From Trissonchulus latispiculum (lineage: Eukaryota; Nematoda; Enoplea; Enoplida; Ironidae), in assembly GCA_030248195.1 (NCBI GenBank), contig JASAND010030736.1, forward strand, positions 1-64,000: a stretch of DNA of 64,000 nt. Reading direction: 5' to 3'. The position numbers and the translations under genes were made by a program. A model generated the notes under the pieces. The model was not told the origin of the DNA. It did not search any database and saw only the letters and a list, made by a program, of their open reading frames with translations. Shown here in pieces: positions 9,122 through 38,543 of this stretch (within the stretch, counting starts at the first letter, position 1; the number at the start of each line of letters is the position of its first letter).

Positions 9122-11714
9122 CTTGTCCTGGCTGCACGGGCTATTGCTGCCATTGAAAATCCAGCCGACGTCTGTGTTATCTCTGCACGTCAGCAGGGAC
9201 AACGAGCCGTGCTGAAATTTGCGGCACACACTGGAGCCACAGCCATCGCTGGCCGATTTACTCCTGGTAAGACAGACATGCCACTGGCTTATTTTTACTG
9301 GGGGGAGGGGAATCCAAAGGGAAGGGACGACCTCCCTCGCCCAATGGAAGGTCCCCCCTTAACCCAGAAAATTTGCAAAATTTAGCCATTTCTACCATAC
9401 GTAAATTTTCCAAAATTGCTCCGGCTTCGCCCGAGGTTTTTTGGGAGTTTTCTTTATTTTCGCTTTTAAGCACACTAAAATTGCTAATAGTTTAGCAGTT
9501 TTTTACACCAAACACATGAACATTTACACATATTTCTTCAAAAAATATGCCCTCGTCGATGGGAAGACCCCATAAAGGTCGCCTGAAAATAGGCCAGCCA
9601 ATCTGGTTTGTTTTTGAGGATGAAGTGATTGGCCAAGTGATATGCGAAGATTGGTAAGTACGGTACATTTCACGGAAAGAGTGCCAGTTGGAGAAGTTTT
9701 AAAAATTGGAGAAATATCGCCAACATTGGTGATTTTCGCCAAAGTTGAAGTAAAGTCCAAACAGAATTGGCGAAAAGCCATTGTAAAAACCTTTTTCCTG
9801 AATAATTTCATACTTTTTGGCCAATATTGGCGAAAAGTCCGGACTGACTGGAAGAATAAATTTGCCCAGTCAGTCCGGACTTTTCGCCAATATTGGCGAA
9901 AAAGTATGAAATTACTCGGGAAAAAGGTTTTTACAATGGCTTTTCGCCAATTCTGTTTGGACTTTACTTCAACTTTGGCGAAAATCGCCATTAGTTGGCG
10001 ATATTTCTCCAATTGTTAAAACTTCTCCAACTGGCACTCTTTCCGTGAAATGTACCGTACATATGCAGTACTTGGTGGCATTTTTTAGAATTTTGAAACT
10101 GCCAAAAATGCTGCCAATTCCAACAAACTGTTTGTTATGCTTGTATTGTTGCTGCGGCCGTAGCATTGTCTTTGCTAATTTGTTTCACTCTCTCTCGTCT
10201 CAGGTACATTCACCAATCAGATTCAGTCGGCCTTTCGTGAGCCGCGTCTTCTGGTGGTCACTGATCCTAGGATTGATCATCAGGCTGTGACTGAGGGATC
10301 CTATGTCAACATCCCCGTCATCGCCTTCTGTAACACGGACAGTCCATTGAAGCTGATCGACATTGCGATCCCGTGCAACAATAAGGGAGCTCGCTCCCTG
10401 GGTCTCATGTGGTGGATGCTGGCTCGGGAAGTGTTGATTATTCAGGTACGTGCATACGTACTTCTTTAATACATGGAGTTATCTGTCTATTTGTTTTGCC
10501 TAATAGCAAGGGGAAATGTAGGACAGGTAATTTGAAAGTCATGTTACGTGTTGGTTTGTCTGCATTTGCCTGCTGTCCGTTCATCACCTGAAAACTATCG
10601 ACATTGGCCAGCACTGTAAAGTCTGCCTTCTGAAATGGTGTATCGTTGCTGCCAAATTGAAAGCATTTTATTTGGCTTGGGCATATTATCATATTTAGCC
10701 TTTTTCATTGCAACCATTAACCATGAGATGGATTTTCTATTTTTTACTGCTTGGAATCTTGTCTTTTGTTGATTATGTTTTGAGTCAGTATCCTTTTTGG
10801 ACGTTCTTAGAACTATCATACTTGCCTTATATAAGTTGGAGATAATGTTTGTCCGATAGGCAACTATTTATTGTAGAGGACATAGAAACTGCCTTCAGTT
10901 TCTGGTGTTTTTATCTCTTTTTGTAACAGTACCCTGTGTATTTTAGGGTCGTACAAGTCGGGAATTGATCGGCGGATTGCCAAAGTTCATTCTGGACGGA
11001 AAGGATATCATGGTCGATCTATACTTCTATCGAGATCCTGAGGAAGTTGAAAAGGAAGAACAGGTCGAGAAGGCCCCTGAAAAGACGGAATACACGGATG
11101 AACAGTGGGGACGGGTACGCTAAATTTGTTTTTTGAGTTTTCAGACTAACTAAGTATATATTATTTTCCTCCACTGTTTGAGAAATGGAGAGCATACTCA
11201 CTGCTGTGTCATGAAGCAACCCGGTGTCCAGCAGGCAGCTTCGCTAGCGAATGTTTTTGATTCGGCGAATCCCGTACTGTAACTTTTGTACGACATCCCT
11301 ATGGGCTTTTGGGTGCATTGATGAACTTGAAGGTGAAATTTGTCTGGAGAAATGTAAATAAAGAGTTCATAACAAAGGAAAAGTGTAGTTTGATTTTCCG
11401 ATGTAAAAGAGTATTCTTTGACTTCGTGTTAGTATTATTTCCTGACATGTGTATGGCTGGATACTGTATTGTTTTACTGAATCTGGATTGTTTAGGAAAC
11501 TACTCAGCCAGTGGTTCCAGACTGGCAGGATGGAGGCGCTGCCCCCGTCATTCCGGGATCAGATTTTGCCCGGCCGGGAGTTCTGGACTGGGCCGAGGAG
11601 ACGGCTCGGGCAGCTCAGCAGTGGAACGCGACTTCTGGAGGAGCCCCTGCCGCTCCGGTTGCCGGAGCCGGAATCAGTGAATGGGGAGGCGCCACTACGA
11701 CAGATTGGCACTAG
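9122..11714 (+). CDS. RPSA: 40S ribosomal protein SA (laminin receptor), 5'-truncated
   Basis: Four exons read through in phase: 9122-9266, 10204-10445, 10947-11114 and 11496-11714, all with AG acceptors and GT donors. They encode about 257 residues of the uS2-family small-subunit protein. Recognisable blocks are [20 protein letters not shown], then [57 protein letters not shown], and a C-terminal tail ending in repeated acidic/Trp motifs (VLDWAEE, ISEWGG, TTTDWH), as in animal RPSA. The family's first 60 or so residues, on 5' exons, are missing: the sequence upstream is the palindrome axis. It cannot make normal protein as shown unless those exons lie elsewhere through misassembly. An AATAAA follows at 12025. 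Confidence 0.93.
9658..10062. mobile_element. Foldback MITE in RPSA intron (right copy)
   Basis: A hairpin of about 405 bp. GTACGGTACATTTCACGGAA at the left end pairs with the complement at 10040-10060. It lies in the intron between the first two visible RPSA exons. The copy is cleaner than its mirror at 7650-8041. The large open frames on both strands here come from the palindrome. Confidence 0.8.
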
Positions 11715-12024
11715 AAGTGATTCACATGAACTGTGGAAAAATAATGCGATCCTCTCTGTGTTGTTATTGATAGATTAAGTACCGTTTGTTGTTGAGTTTA
11801 TTATTTACTGTTGTTTGGTTGAGTAAAATTGATGCGTTGAGTTTGTAGTGTTTGAACTGAATAGATAGGAGGTTGATCTTTGATGTTGGAGGGCTGAAGC
11901 AATGCTTTACTAAACAAAATTTGTAAATTCAGTAGACCATTTCTGGAATTTAATTATTTAATAATATCCCATAGTATGACTGTCTTTATGTGTCGTAGCG
12001 TTCCCATTGTACTCTATGGTTCTG

Positions 12025-12030
12025 AATAAA
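12025..12030 (+). terminator. RPSA: Polyadenylation signal for RPSA
   Basis: AATAAA lies about 310 bp after the RPSA stop codon. It is the first canonical signal downstream on the plus strand. Confidence 0.5.
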
Positions 12031-12530
12031 CACCAGTATGGCTCAGCGGGTCTTGTAGAGCCCATGCCCAATCACTGCCGCAGTAGCTGCGGTTTGAATT
12101 CTTTAAATCTGGACACTAGAAGGAGATTGGAGTAGTGCAACAGCCTGGGTTGGACTGTTGTACCAGTATGCTGAATTAATGGGTCAATGTTACGACCATC
12201 TCCGATTTCACGAATTTTGTTGTCCGATTGGTATCATTTAACGAAAAACATTCGGTCGTGTTGAACATAGGAAATTTAAAAGTTTCAATTTTTGTCTGGC
12301 GCAAAAAATCTCGAAGGGGGAAATGCTTGTTAACATGATTTAGTATCGGGATCAGACATGCTGTGTTTTATTCGAATTATACTTTTGAATTAGGTCATTA
12401 ATTTTTCAAGACGGTGTTCTGACTGCTAAACTTGAGAAATGGTGAATAAAGTAGTAAACTTGAGAAACTGCTGAAAAGTGGTGGTGGTTCAGTTTTCCGA
12501 GTGTTGCAGGATTTCTAAATTGCTATTCCC

Positions 12531-12697
12531 ATGGGCGTATCCAGGGGGAGCGTTTTGGGGGTTGAGACCCCCTCCTTTTGAGTTAACTTTTATCAATACT
12601 CCCATTACAAAAAGTGCAAATTGTTCTCAAAACCCCCTCCTTTTAAGTAAATTTTAGTTAAAACCCCTCCTTTTCAAAATCCTGAATACGCCCCTGG
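12531..12697. mobile_element. hAT-type MITE, right-arm copy
   Basis: Mirror of 5063-5233. It is flanked by the direct repeat CTATTCCC (12523-12530 and 12698-12705), the complement of the left-arm duplication. The inner motifs GGCGTATCCAGG and CCTGAATACGCCCCTGG form the inverted termini. Confidence 0.8.
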
Positions 12698-13627
12698 CTA
12701 TTCCCAAAATTTGAATTCCAGCAAATCGCAGTATACGTATGCTGTCCTGTTAAACCTTTCGAATGATACGAACTGATGCTGGTCTTGTTTGCCCAGCTTG
12801 GAGCTTTTTTGTGACTAGGCTTTCTATTTGTTTTTTTATTCCTGCTGGAGCAGGAATTAATAAAACGAATTCTATCTATGTTTAGCATGTATTTTCTCAG
12901 TTCGTCCACATCGAGATCCTATCTTCAACACAGGGCTAGTATAGGGCACTTTTTTGCGGAAGTTCGTTTATGCAGATTAGGTTTGCGGTTATATAAGCGA
13001 CGGAGTTTAGAGTCGTATCACAGTTATGAACTGTCAGCAATCTAAACGGTTGCAAATTTTTGTGTGCGGAAGTGTAGCTTGGGAGCTGCACATAGGCACA
13101 TAGACATAGATGAATCTTTGAAGTTGAGCTTTACTGGTCTGCTCAACGGCCAAGGAAAGGCAATGCTAAAGATAAGCGGCAAACTGAATATAACTCATGC
13201 TGATAATGCTGATTTATGCTTAGAATAGAATAGCAAAGCATAAGCAATATGCATTACGTTGAAGCAAATTTGTGAGTGTTTTCAACAGAAATTATTAAGG
13301 TCGATGAAGGAATATTGCCCCTTTTGGGGCCAACTTGTTCAAATTTTGATACTCTTCGTCGGTTCTTTTGAATGGGACATGAATGGACGTCAGTAGCTGT
13401 CAAGTGTAATGCGCAGAGGGCAAGTATGATTTAGTCATTTCGGTAGCTTTTGCCGAAAAAAACAGAAAAAAATTAAAATATTCACGAAGCAGTAGAGGCA
13501 GTATTACACAAAACACTCGTGTCTTGTTTTCGGGAATCTATGGAGAGAACAAAATATGTGGATGTGAGGAAAATCGGTAATAGTCAGAAATCGGCCAAAT
13601 AGCGACAATATTTTCTTAGGAAGCGTC

Positions 13628-13843
13628 ATGCCGACAAGCAGATTTCAGATTTGCATCAAAAAGCCCACTATTTACCAGTTCATTTCCATGAAAACTGGAT
13701 CATTTTCTAACGGGAGTTTGTCAGCTTATCCTGGCCAGTTAAGCTTTGAAGTCAAGAATATTCCGTTATTATGGAAAGAATTGCACATGAACGTTTCTGA
13801 ATGGGCAATTGTTGTAATCCTAAAACAGCGACCCTCTGAGTAG
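13628..13843 (+). CDS. Hypothetical 71-residue ORF, right-arm copy
   Basis: This ORF is identical in protein sequence to the minus-strand ORF at 3922-4137. It starts with ATG and ends at TAG. Nothing in it is recognised. It lies between the RPSA polyadenylation signal and PYROXD2 exon 1 and could be chance, part of a repeat, or a UTR. Confidence 0.15.
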   Translation: MPTSRFQICIKKPTIYQFISMKTGSFSNGSLSAYPGQLSFEVKNIPLLWKELHMNVSEWAIVVILKQRPSE

Positions 13844-14220
13844 ATTGATTTGAGTAAATTTCTCTCAACTAACGGTTCAGTTTAGCGCAGTTCAGTTACC
13901 ATTGCTTCTGTTTCCAAAATTGTGGGTTTAAAAGCCATGACTGAGCATGGAAAAATCAGAAAAATTCCTGGTCTTGTTATGGCGTAGTCCGGTGGTTGGT
14001 ATCATACAGTCGCTAATATTTTCGCTAACTAACCGGAAGATCCTAGACTTTGGCGACAATCTAACCCCTTGGCTAGAGAAGGTTAGGGCTGGCTGCCTTT
14101 ATTATTCTAATTTCTAAGTTGCGAAATCTAGTGCTTAATTGCGAAAGAATCTGCATTGAGGAGAGTCGAAGCAAAAATGATCAGTTTAGCCCTCCTCTGT
14201 CACTCAGAATCAAAAATTTG

Positions 14221-14784
14221 GATCTTTTGCGCTCCCCCCCAGCCCTAACTTTTGATTTGTTTTGACCAATAAGTTTTAAATTTTGTATGAATATTGGAGG
14301 CTGACGTATTCAAATATTCAAAAATTTTAAAACATTTTTAAAATTTTAAATTTTAGTCTGGTATGAGGGGGCCAAGGGGAACCGAAAACTTTGAAAAAAA
14401 ATTGGCTTACGGGTTTTCAAGAGCACTGAGCAACAATCTGAAAATCCGTTTTTCGATTCAGCTTTTCGTTAGCTCAGTATAAGTTTACATGTTATGCTTA
14501 CATCTTTAGCTTATACTGAACTAACGAATAGCTGAATCGAAAAATGGATTTCAGATTCGTGCTCAGCGCCCCTGAAAACCCCTGTATGCAAGTTTTCAGC
14601 AAAATGTTTTTCAAAACCTTTTTGGTTCCCCTTGATTCCCCCTTTTCCAAAACTAAAATTTCAAATCTTTAAAATTTTTTTAAATTTTAAACGTTTTGAA
14701 TTCGTCAGCCTCCAGTGCATGCAAAATTTCAGCGTTATTGGTCAAAAAAAGTTAAGGCTTGGAGGGGGATAGCGCAAAAGATCC
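14221..14784. repeat. Local foldback element (right arm)
   Basis: Mirror of 2983-3545. GATCTTTTGCGC at the start pairs with GCGCAAAAGATC at the end, with the hairpin centre near 14500 (ACATGTTATGCTTACATC). It sits about 230 bp upstream of the PYROXD2 start. Confidence 0.75.
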
Positions 14785-15015
14785 GAAAGATTTCCAACCC
14801 ATTGCTTTGGTAGTCAGCTTGTTGAATGGCCAGAATATTCCGCTACATAAGCAGTCGTAAGAATGCTTTGCTTTACTCATTAGCTAAGATTTGTTGTACG
14901 CTCTCTTGTTAAACTCTTAGTAGTCACAGTTTCAGGAGATCAGCAAACCTGAGCAGCTGATCTCTTTCAGTGATTAGAAATTTGAAATGTGTAACTATTT
15001 TAGTTTTATCTCCTA

Positions 15016-33333
<18,318 letters not shown>

Positions 33334-33482
33334 TACTGCAGACTCTGACTGAGATGACTATATCTGTTTTAATTGTCTGTGATCTTATTAGTCAGTAGAT
33401 TGTAGTTAGCGGTAACGGTAATTGTTCTTACTGTCTGATTTTAATCATTGATCTGTAGATTAGATAAATTATATATTATTTG

Positions 33483-33488
33483 AATAAA
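33483..33488 (+). terminator. PYROXD2: Polyadenylation signal for PYROXD2
   Basis: AATAAA lies 150 bp after the PYROXD2 stop codon. Confidence 0.75.
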
Positions 33489-33744
33489 GTTATATGCAAA
33501 TGAAATTGTGAAATGCTAAGTCATAGCGCGGACATTAGGTAGGAGACGAAATTCTTTAAATTAGGATTTCTGCAATTGTAGGGAGGGGCCCATCATTCGA
33601 GATTAAATTTTACTTTTCAGTTTTGCGAAGGATCCATAAATGGTGACAACTTCAGTACTGTTTTAAACTCTTCCTATTAGTTCTGTTTAATTGCAGAGAA
33701 AAAACAAATAGTTGCTTATATTAAATCAGACCAGAAAACTTATG

Positions 33745-34122
33745 AGAGTACGTAAGTGTGTGACAGTTGGAAGGCTCTATGTTATCAGCTGCAGGTACAT
33801 GCTCTGCACGCTAACAGCAGACCCCTCCACAAACGTGTACCTAATGACCCCCCCCACAAAGCAGTACCCAGTACACGTTTCTGTACGCTCACTCACCGTA
33901 TCCTTACGTGTTAAAGCTCGAAAACAACTCCTGCGTGCGTCCAATTTGTGACTGCTTCGAGCTTTAGAACGCTAAGTTACCTTGCGAATTCCTTTGAAGT
34001 GAGCATACACGTCTGTGGGGGCGAGGGTCAGCCGTTAGCGAACAGAGCATGTATGTACCTGCAGCTGATAACAGAGAGCTTGGCAGCTGTCACGCTCCTA
34101 TCTATTATGTACTCTTGATTTC
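33745..34122. mobile_element. Palindromic C/G-run MITE, family P copy 2
   Basis: Starts AGAGTACGTAAGTGTGTGAC and ends TATTATGTACTCTTG. Inverted halves share CTCTATGTTATCAGCTGCAGG / CCTGCAGCTGATAACAGAGAG, and GACCCC faces GGGGGCGAGGGTC. This copy is more diverged than the one at 741-1087. It is just downstream of PYROXD2. Confidence 0.7.
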
Positions 34123-37100
34123 ATATTCAAAATTACTTTTCATTTGTGGCCGGCGGCTGACAGACTTGCGGTATTCTGAAATTTGTTCTTCGATAGTTTA
34201 CTTTTTAGAAGCGAGTCTTGTTAGTTTCAGCTGCAGTATACTACTGTTCCCATCACTCTTCATATGTTTTACACTATTAAATTTTATCATGTGCTTTCAA
34301 AGTACCTCTCAAATCCAATCTGATTATGCATTTTTGGGGCCCAAGTATACATTATTTGTTGACCCTCTTCCAACGGGAAAACATTCGCATATTGTGGTCG
34401 GAGTACCGCTACGCAATGCAATGAACGATAGCATTAAGGCGTCCACTCTGGGAGTAGTCTGCGAGTCATATCGCCGATTCATGTCTACGGCGTAGGTAAG
34501 CGGTCCCCTTTCAATTTGAACTCAAGAAGTTAACGTCCTCTTCGTATTTCCCACGAAGAGTTCCTGACTAAGTTTTGCCTTGGTTCAAACTTTTGCCTAA
34601 TTAAGCAATACCTACAGGAATAGCTAGCCAACGTCAGTGCGTGTATACTGCCCAAATCCTGGTGTCTCACGGTTACCTATTAAGGGCTGGATTTGCGTTT
34701 TAAAATCCTGGATTCAGGGGTTTTGTGAAAACTGTTACTTTTTACGCTAAGTTCAACCTACGTACGAAAGATTCAATTTTAGCATCTCATTAGCTTTTGT
34801 AAAATGAATGAAACAGTTTTTCTCCTTAAATTCTTTATCAAAAAACGGCGAAACTACCTACATCTGGGACCTGGAGGTGCAGACCTGGTTGCAAAAGTCC
34901 TTTGTTATCCAAACACTAATTAGAAGAATTAAATTTAGCCACCTACGTGAAAACTTGGGATATTTAAGCGAATTTCGAACGGTAAAATCAGACAAATACG
35001 GTTTTGACTGCGCTGAATCTAGATTTTATTCCTTCGATAGTCCTCGATCGGATGTGTGGAGTGGTAAGTGAAGCACAGAGAGACCGTTGAGCTGAAGTGT
35101 AGAAGTTAGCGCAAACTTTTCTCTGGATAGATAGAAATCGTGCTTTGCACGTGAACAGGCCTAGACTCTCTTACTTTGCAACTTTTCAAAGAAGAGGAAT
35201 AGAGCAAATTGTTAAAGAAGCGGCTTTCTCCTAACTGGGTACTAAAGTCTCCTAACAGTTCTCCTGAGTTAGGATTACAGCTCCCAGTTCCAAATTTGGG
35301 AGAATTCTTGCCTGTATTTGATCTTGGAAACTGAAACTTTCCTGTGGAACTTGAACCACTGAGAAAATGAAAAACGCCTGTCCTACAGTCATTCAGGCAG
35401 GCAAGATCTTAGTCCGAAATAAAACCAGTTCTTTTGACAAGCAAGCAGAAAATCCAAAAGTTCTCTCTGGGTTCTCTGATCGACCATTGGCTCTTTCCTG
35501 TTTCGAACTAAGACTTTGGCGTAGAGACTGCAAGCAGGATTCTTGCATTATTCTTTATTTCTTTATGCCTGGTATCTTTCACATATCCTCCTGACAGCCC
35601 GCGTTTCTCTTATTTTCTTACAGTAGAGTTTAGGCAAAATGTTTCTAACTTTCAAAATTATATATGGCACATTTGTGAGGGAAAGGTCAGCCCAACCTTT
35701 CTTGAGCATTAACCTTTCAATTTACGATGGTTTTGAAAAATGGTTGCAAAAATATATTCATAGGTTTCTGTCTGTCACATGCTTAATTCCATATCCTAGC
35801 GTTACCATAGTCCTTAATGGTCGGCAGTTCTAAAGAAGTTTAAAAGGCGCCTTTGGTGTAAATTTGCCGAATAAATCATCAAAAATGCAATTTCTACCAA
35901 CATTAAGGCTAGAATTATGGGGAGAAATAGAAAATGCATTTTGGAAAAAACTGCCAGTTAGATTGCTGCCTTTATTGGAGCTAGGATTTTGTGTAATAAT
36001 AGGGTGTCAGTTTTCGGTTTATTTTTTATTTTTTCTCAAAGAACATTATTTCGCCAATCAATTTTGTCACAATACAGTGCAACTTTTTGACTGCAATTTT
36101 AACACCTTTGAAAGAAAGTTCAGCGTTGGTTTTTTGTGCATATCACAATTAAAATTTTTTATCACAATTTGTGACCCCAGCTATGAAAGTCCTGCAATGT
36201 TTCAGTTGGTGTTAATTTTTCAGTAATTCGTTTTTTGCTAATTTTTTATATATCTATTTCTATATATCTTTTTATATATTATCTTTAGAGAATATATAAT
36301 GTTAAAGGACTGTCAATCAGCCGAACGGTCTGAACCGGTCTGTTTGTGAGCAACATTCAGATAACAAGATAAAAATGGCACTATATACCGTAATAATATA
36401 TATTATAATTATGCATTTTATGTCCTGTATTAGGTTAGGAGTAACATAATTTGTCAGAAAGCGCAGATAACAAGTCTAGACTTTCCCGGTATAATATATT
36501 ATAATTATATTAAATTATATTATCTTATATTGTGTGCAACCAAATTTCTCAGAAAGCTTAGGTGAAAAACTTTACGAGAATCAAGTCAAACTCTTTGTTA
36601 CACCTCGGTTCCGACTGGAGTCAGATTTTCATGAATATAGGGTAATTTGAGAGATTTGGGAGATTGGAAAGTCTGAAAATCTGTCGGAAAGAGGGCGGGG
36701 AAGAGATGAGTTTAAGAAATCTATTATCCCAAACTATCTTATTTTCCCTGGAAAATGGGTTAAAGTGGTCGCTCGGAGAGGGGGCCTCCCCAGTAATTGG
36801 CAACAATTTTGTGGCTTTAATGAGGCGAGGCTGAGCTTTTCAAGAGGTCTAGTTTCAAGCATGTTGCTTATGCAACATAATAAGTCTCTGCTAAACTTTA
36901 TGTCCCCGGCTGGGCAGGGGAGGCGACAGTTTAGAAGGCTTTTTCCTTGATTTGGAGGCTTGAAGACTCACGGACACACCGTGTAAAATTCTTTATTTCT
37001 GTTTTAATAATTAGTTTTATCAAGGGTTTATAATAGGAATCTTGTACTAGAAGTGGGAGTACCCTATATATTATAAACTCTACAAAGATTGCACAAACAG

Positions 37101-38543
37101 TGGGCAACGGGTCCTTAGAATACGATATACCTTTATAATTCACGTACTCTAACCGAACTTTCACATGATCTAACAGAAAATTTTATTCTTATTCATTGCT
37201 AAACCGTCACTTTTTAGTTGGCCCAACTACAGTTGATTTTCACTGGTTAGGAGGACTAAGTGACATTTCATTTTTGACTGGGAGTGGTGAGCCAACTCTT
37301 AATAGATGTTTTTCAAAACCGGGGTATTTTGATGTCTCCGTCCGTAATGAGTTTACCGTTGCAGCTCCATCCGTAGGCTGCGTTCGGAGGGAATGTAATC
37401 TTCAGTCTTTAGTTTTGACTAATCCTCAGTACAAAACCGATTGAAGACTCTCATGAGTTAGAATTATACCTACTAAAATTTTAACTACGATAATAGACTA
37501 ATCTGTTGGTGATGGCTCAGTCTAATACAAAATCTCTAAAATTTATATATGTTCATGTTCAACCATTTTGAGCTATTTACAGCCGCAGCTGTTTCCGTTG
37601 TGTTTCTTTTATTAAGACGTTGTATTCAGACAGCTTTATGAACATTCTGTCTATCTACAAACATTTAAATTTCTGAAAATGAGCCAAAATGAAACTTTTT
37701 TAATATTTTTATTCACGGTTCGGTTGTAAATATTAACTATATAATCTACCTACAGTAGTCTGTCTCACATCCAGATTCCAGAACCAATTATAACAAGAAG
37801 TGTTTTAATTAAGCCTTAGTTGAATACAAACAAGTATTAATCTTAAACATTAAGCATTTGAAATAAAGCCATCATAAGGTTTGCTAAATTTGTTGAGTGA
37901 AGAAATTGTTTTCCAATCTCTTAAAAGGATATGTCGCTTCATTACGGCTAATACTGATTATTATTCACTTCACATTTACCACAACTTCAAGCTTCTATTT
38001 TTGGCCAAGTTTAGCAATTCTCCAGAGGGTTAAGGTTAAATTAGATTGATGGTTTTAAACCTTTAAAATTCTATTAAGGGTTTTCAGTAGATTCTTCGTT
38101 AATTTTATTAGCATAGCTCAGTGAGTCCAAGGTTACTTTGAAGCAAAACTAAGTCAAACTTAGCTCCTGGTGAATTCAAATCTTAACTGAAGCATGAAAC
38201 GTATTTTCAGACCTCCGTAGTTGGAACAGAGAGTACCTAATTATTGCGTAAGTTAGTATTAAATTACAAACTTACTTACCCTAATGCGCTTAGTAGGTGG
38301 TGTCAGTGTTTTGATAGTCAAAACAATTATATTATGATAAAATAAGTTTGTTAATAATCCAACCTTAGACTACCTACCTACCTATTTATTAAAAGTTATT
38401 CTCAGCGATAGTGTAATTTAAAGCCTACAGCAACTTGATTAATATTGATAAATCATGAAAAATAACTGAACTGATTGATACAATCTATGATAATCAATAA
38501 TCAATAATCTATTCAATAGAATTATTGTATCTATTTTAGATCA
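34123..38543. other. Unassigned region between PYROXD2 and the LRR gene
   Basis: No gene is recognised. A stretch near 34360-34430 (AACATTCGCATATTGTGGTCGG) resembles 40885-40910, so it is a repeat shared with the LRR intron. Open frames at 34808-35071 and 35864-36226 have no family likeness. From 36240 to 36540 the sequence is TATA-rich. A TATTTTAG|ATCA acceptor-like site sits four bases before the LRR start codon, so a noncoding 5' exon may lie in this region. Confidence 0.4.
37196..37444 (+). CDS. Possible orphan PKD-like exon
   Basis: The frame has a TTTTTAG acceptor-like site just upstream (near 37216). It encodes FHWLGGLSDISFLTGSG followed by CFSKPGYFDVSVRNEF. The F..PGYFDVSVRNEF part resembles the core of PKD/polycystin-type immunoglobulin-like domains (F..PG.Y.V.V...N). 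It ends at TGA without a donor, and no neighbouring exons were found. It could be a chance frame or the relic of a surface-receptor exon. Confidence 0.2.
   Translation: MLNRHFLVGPTTVDFHWLGGLSDISFLTGSGEPTLNRCFSKPGYFDVSVRNEFTVAAPSVGCVRRECNLQSLVLTNPQYKTD

Larger units (their letters stand above)
12031..14220. other. Intergenic stretch between RPSA and PYROXD2
   Basis: I see no recognisable exon here apart from the short ORF listed separately. The stretch holds one hAT-type MITE and is nearly identical to the mirror stretch 3546-5900. Confidence 0.5.

Noticed and set aside
9524..10012. Large minus-strand frame of 162 codons over the RPSA intron
   Set aside because: It reads the stem of the foldback MITE. 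A similar frame appears on the opposite strand because the element is a palindrome.
11309..11778. Plus-strand frames of 123 and 109 codons
   Set aside because: They overlap the last RPSA exon in the wrong frames. The correct frame starts at the acceptor at 11496.
35864..36226. 120-codon frame, considered as a membrane protein gene
   Set aside because: It is hydrophobic but AT-driven, with no splice context, no known motif and no conserved signature.
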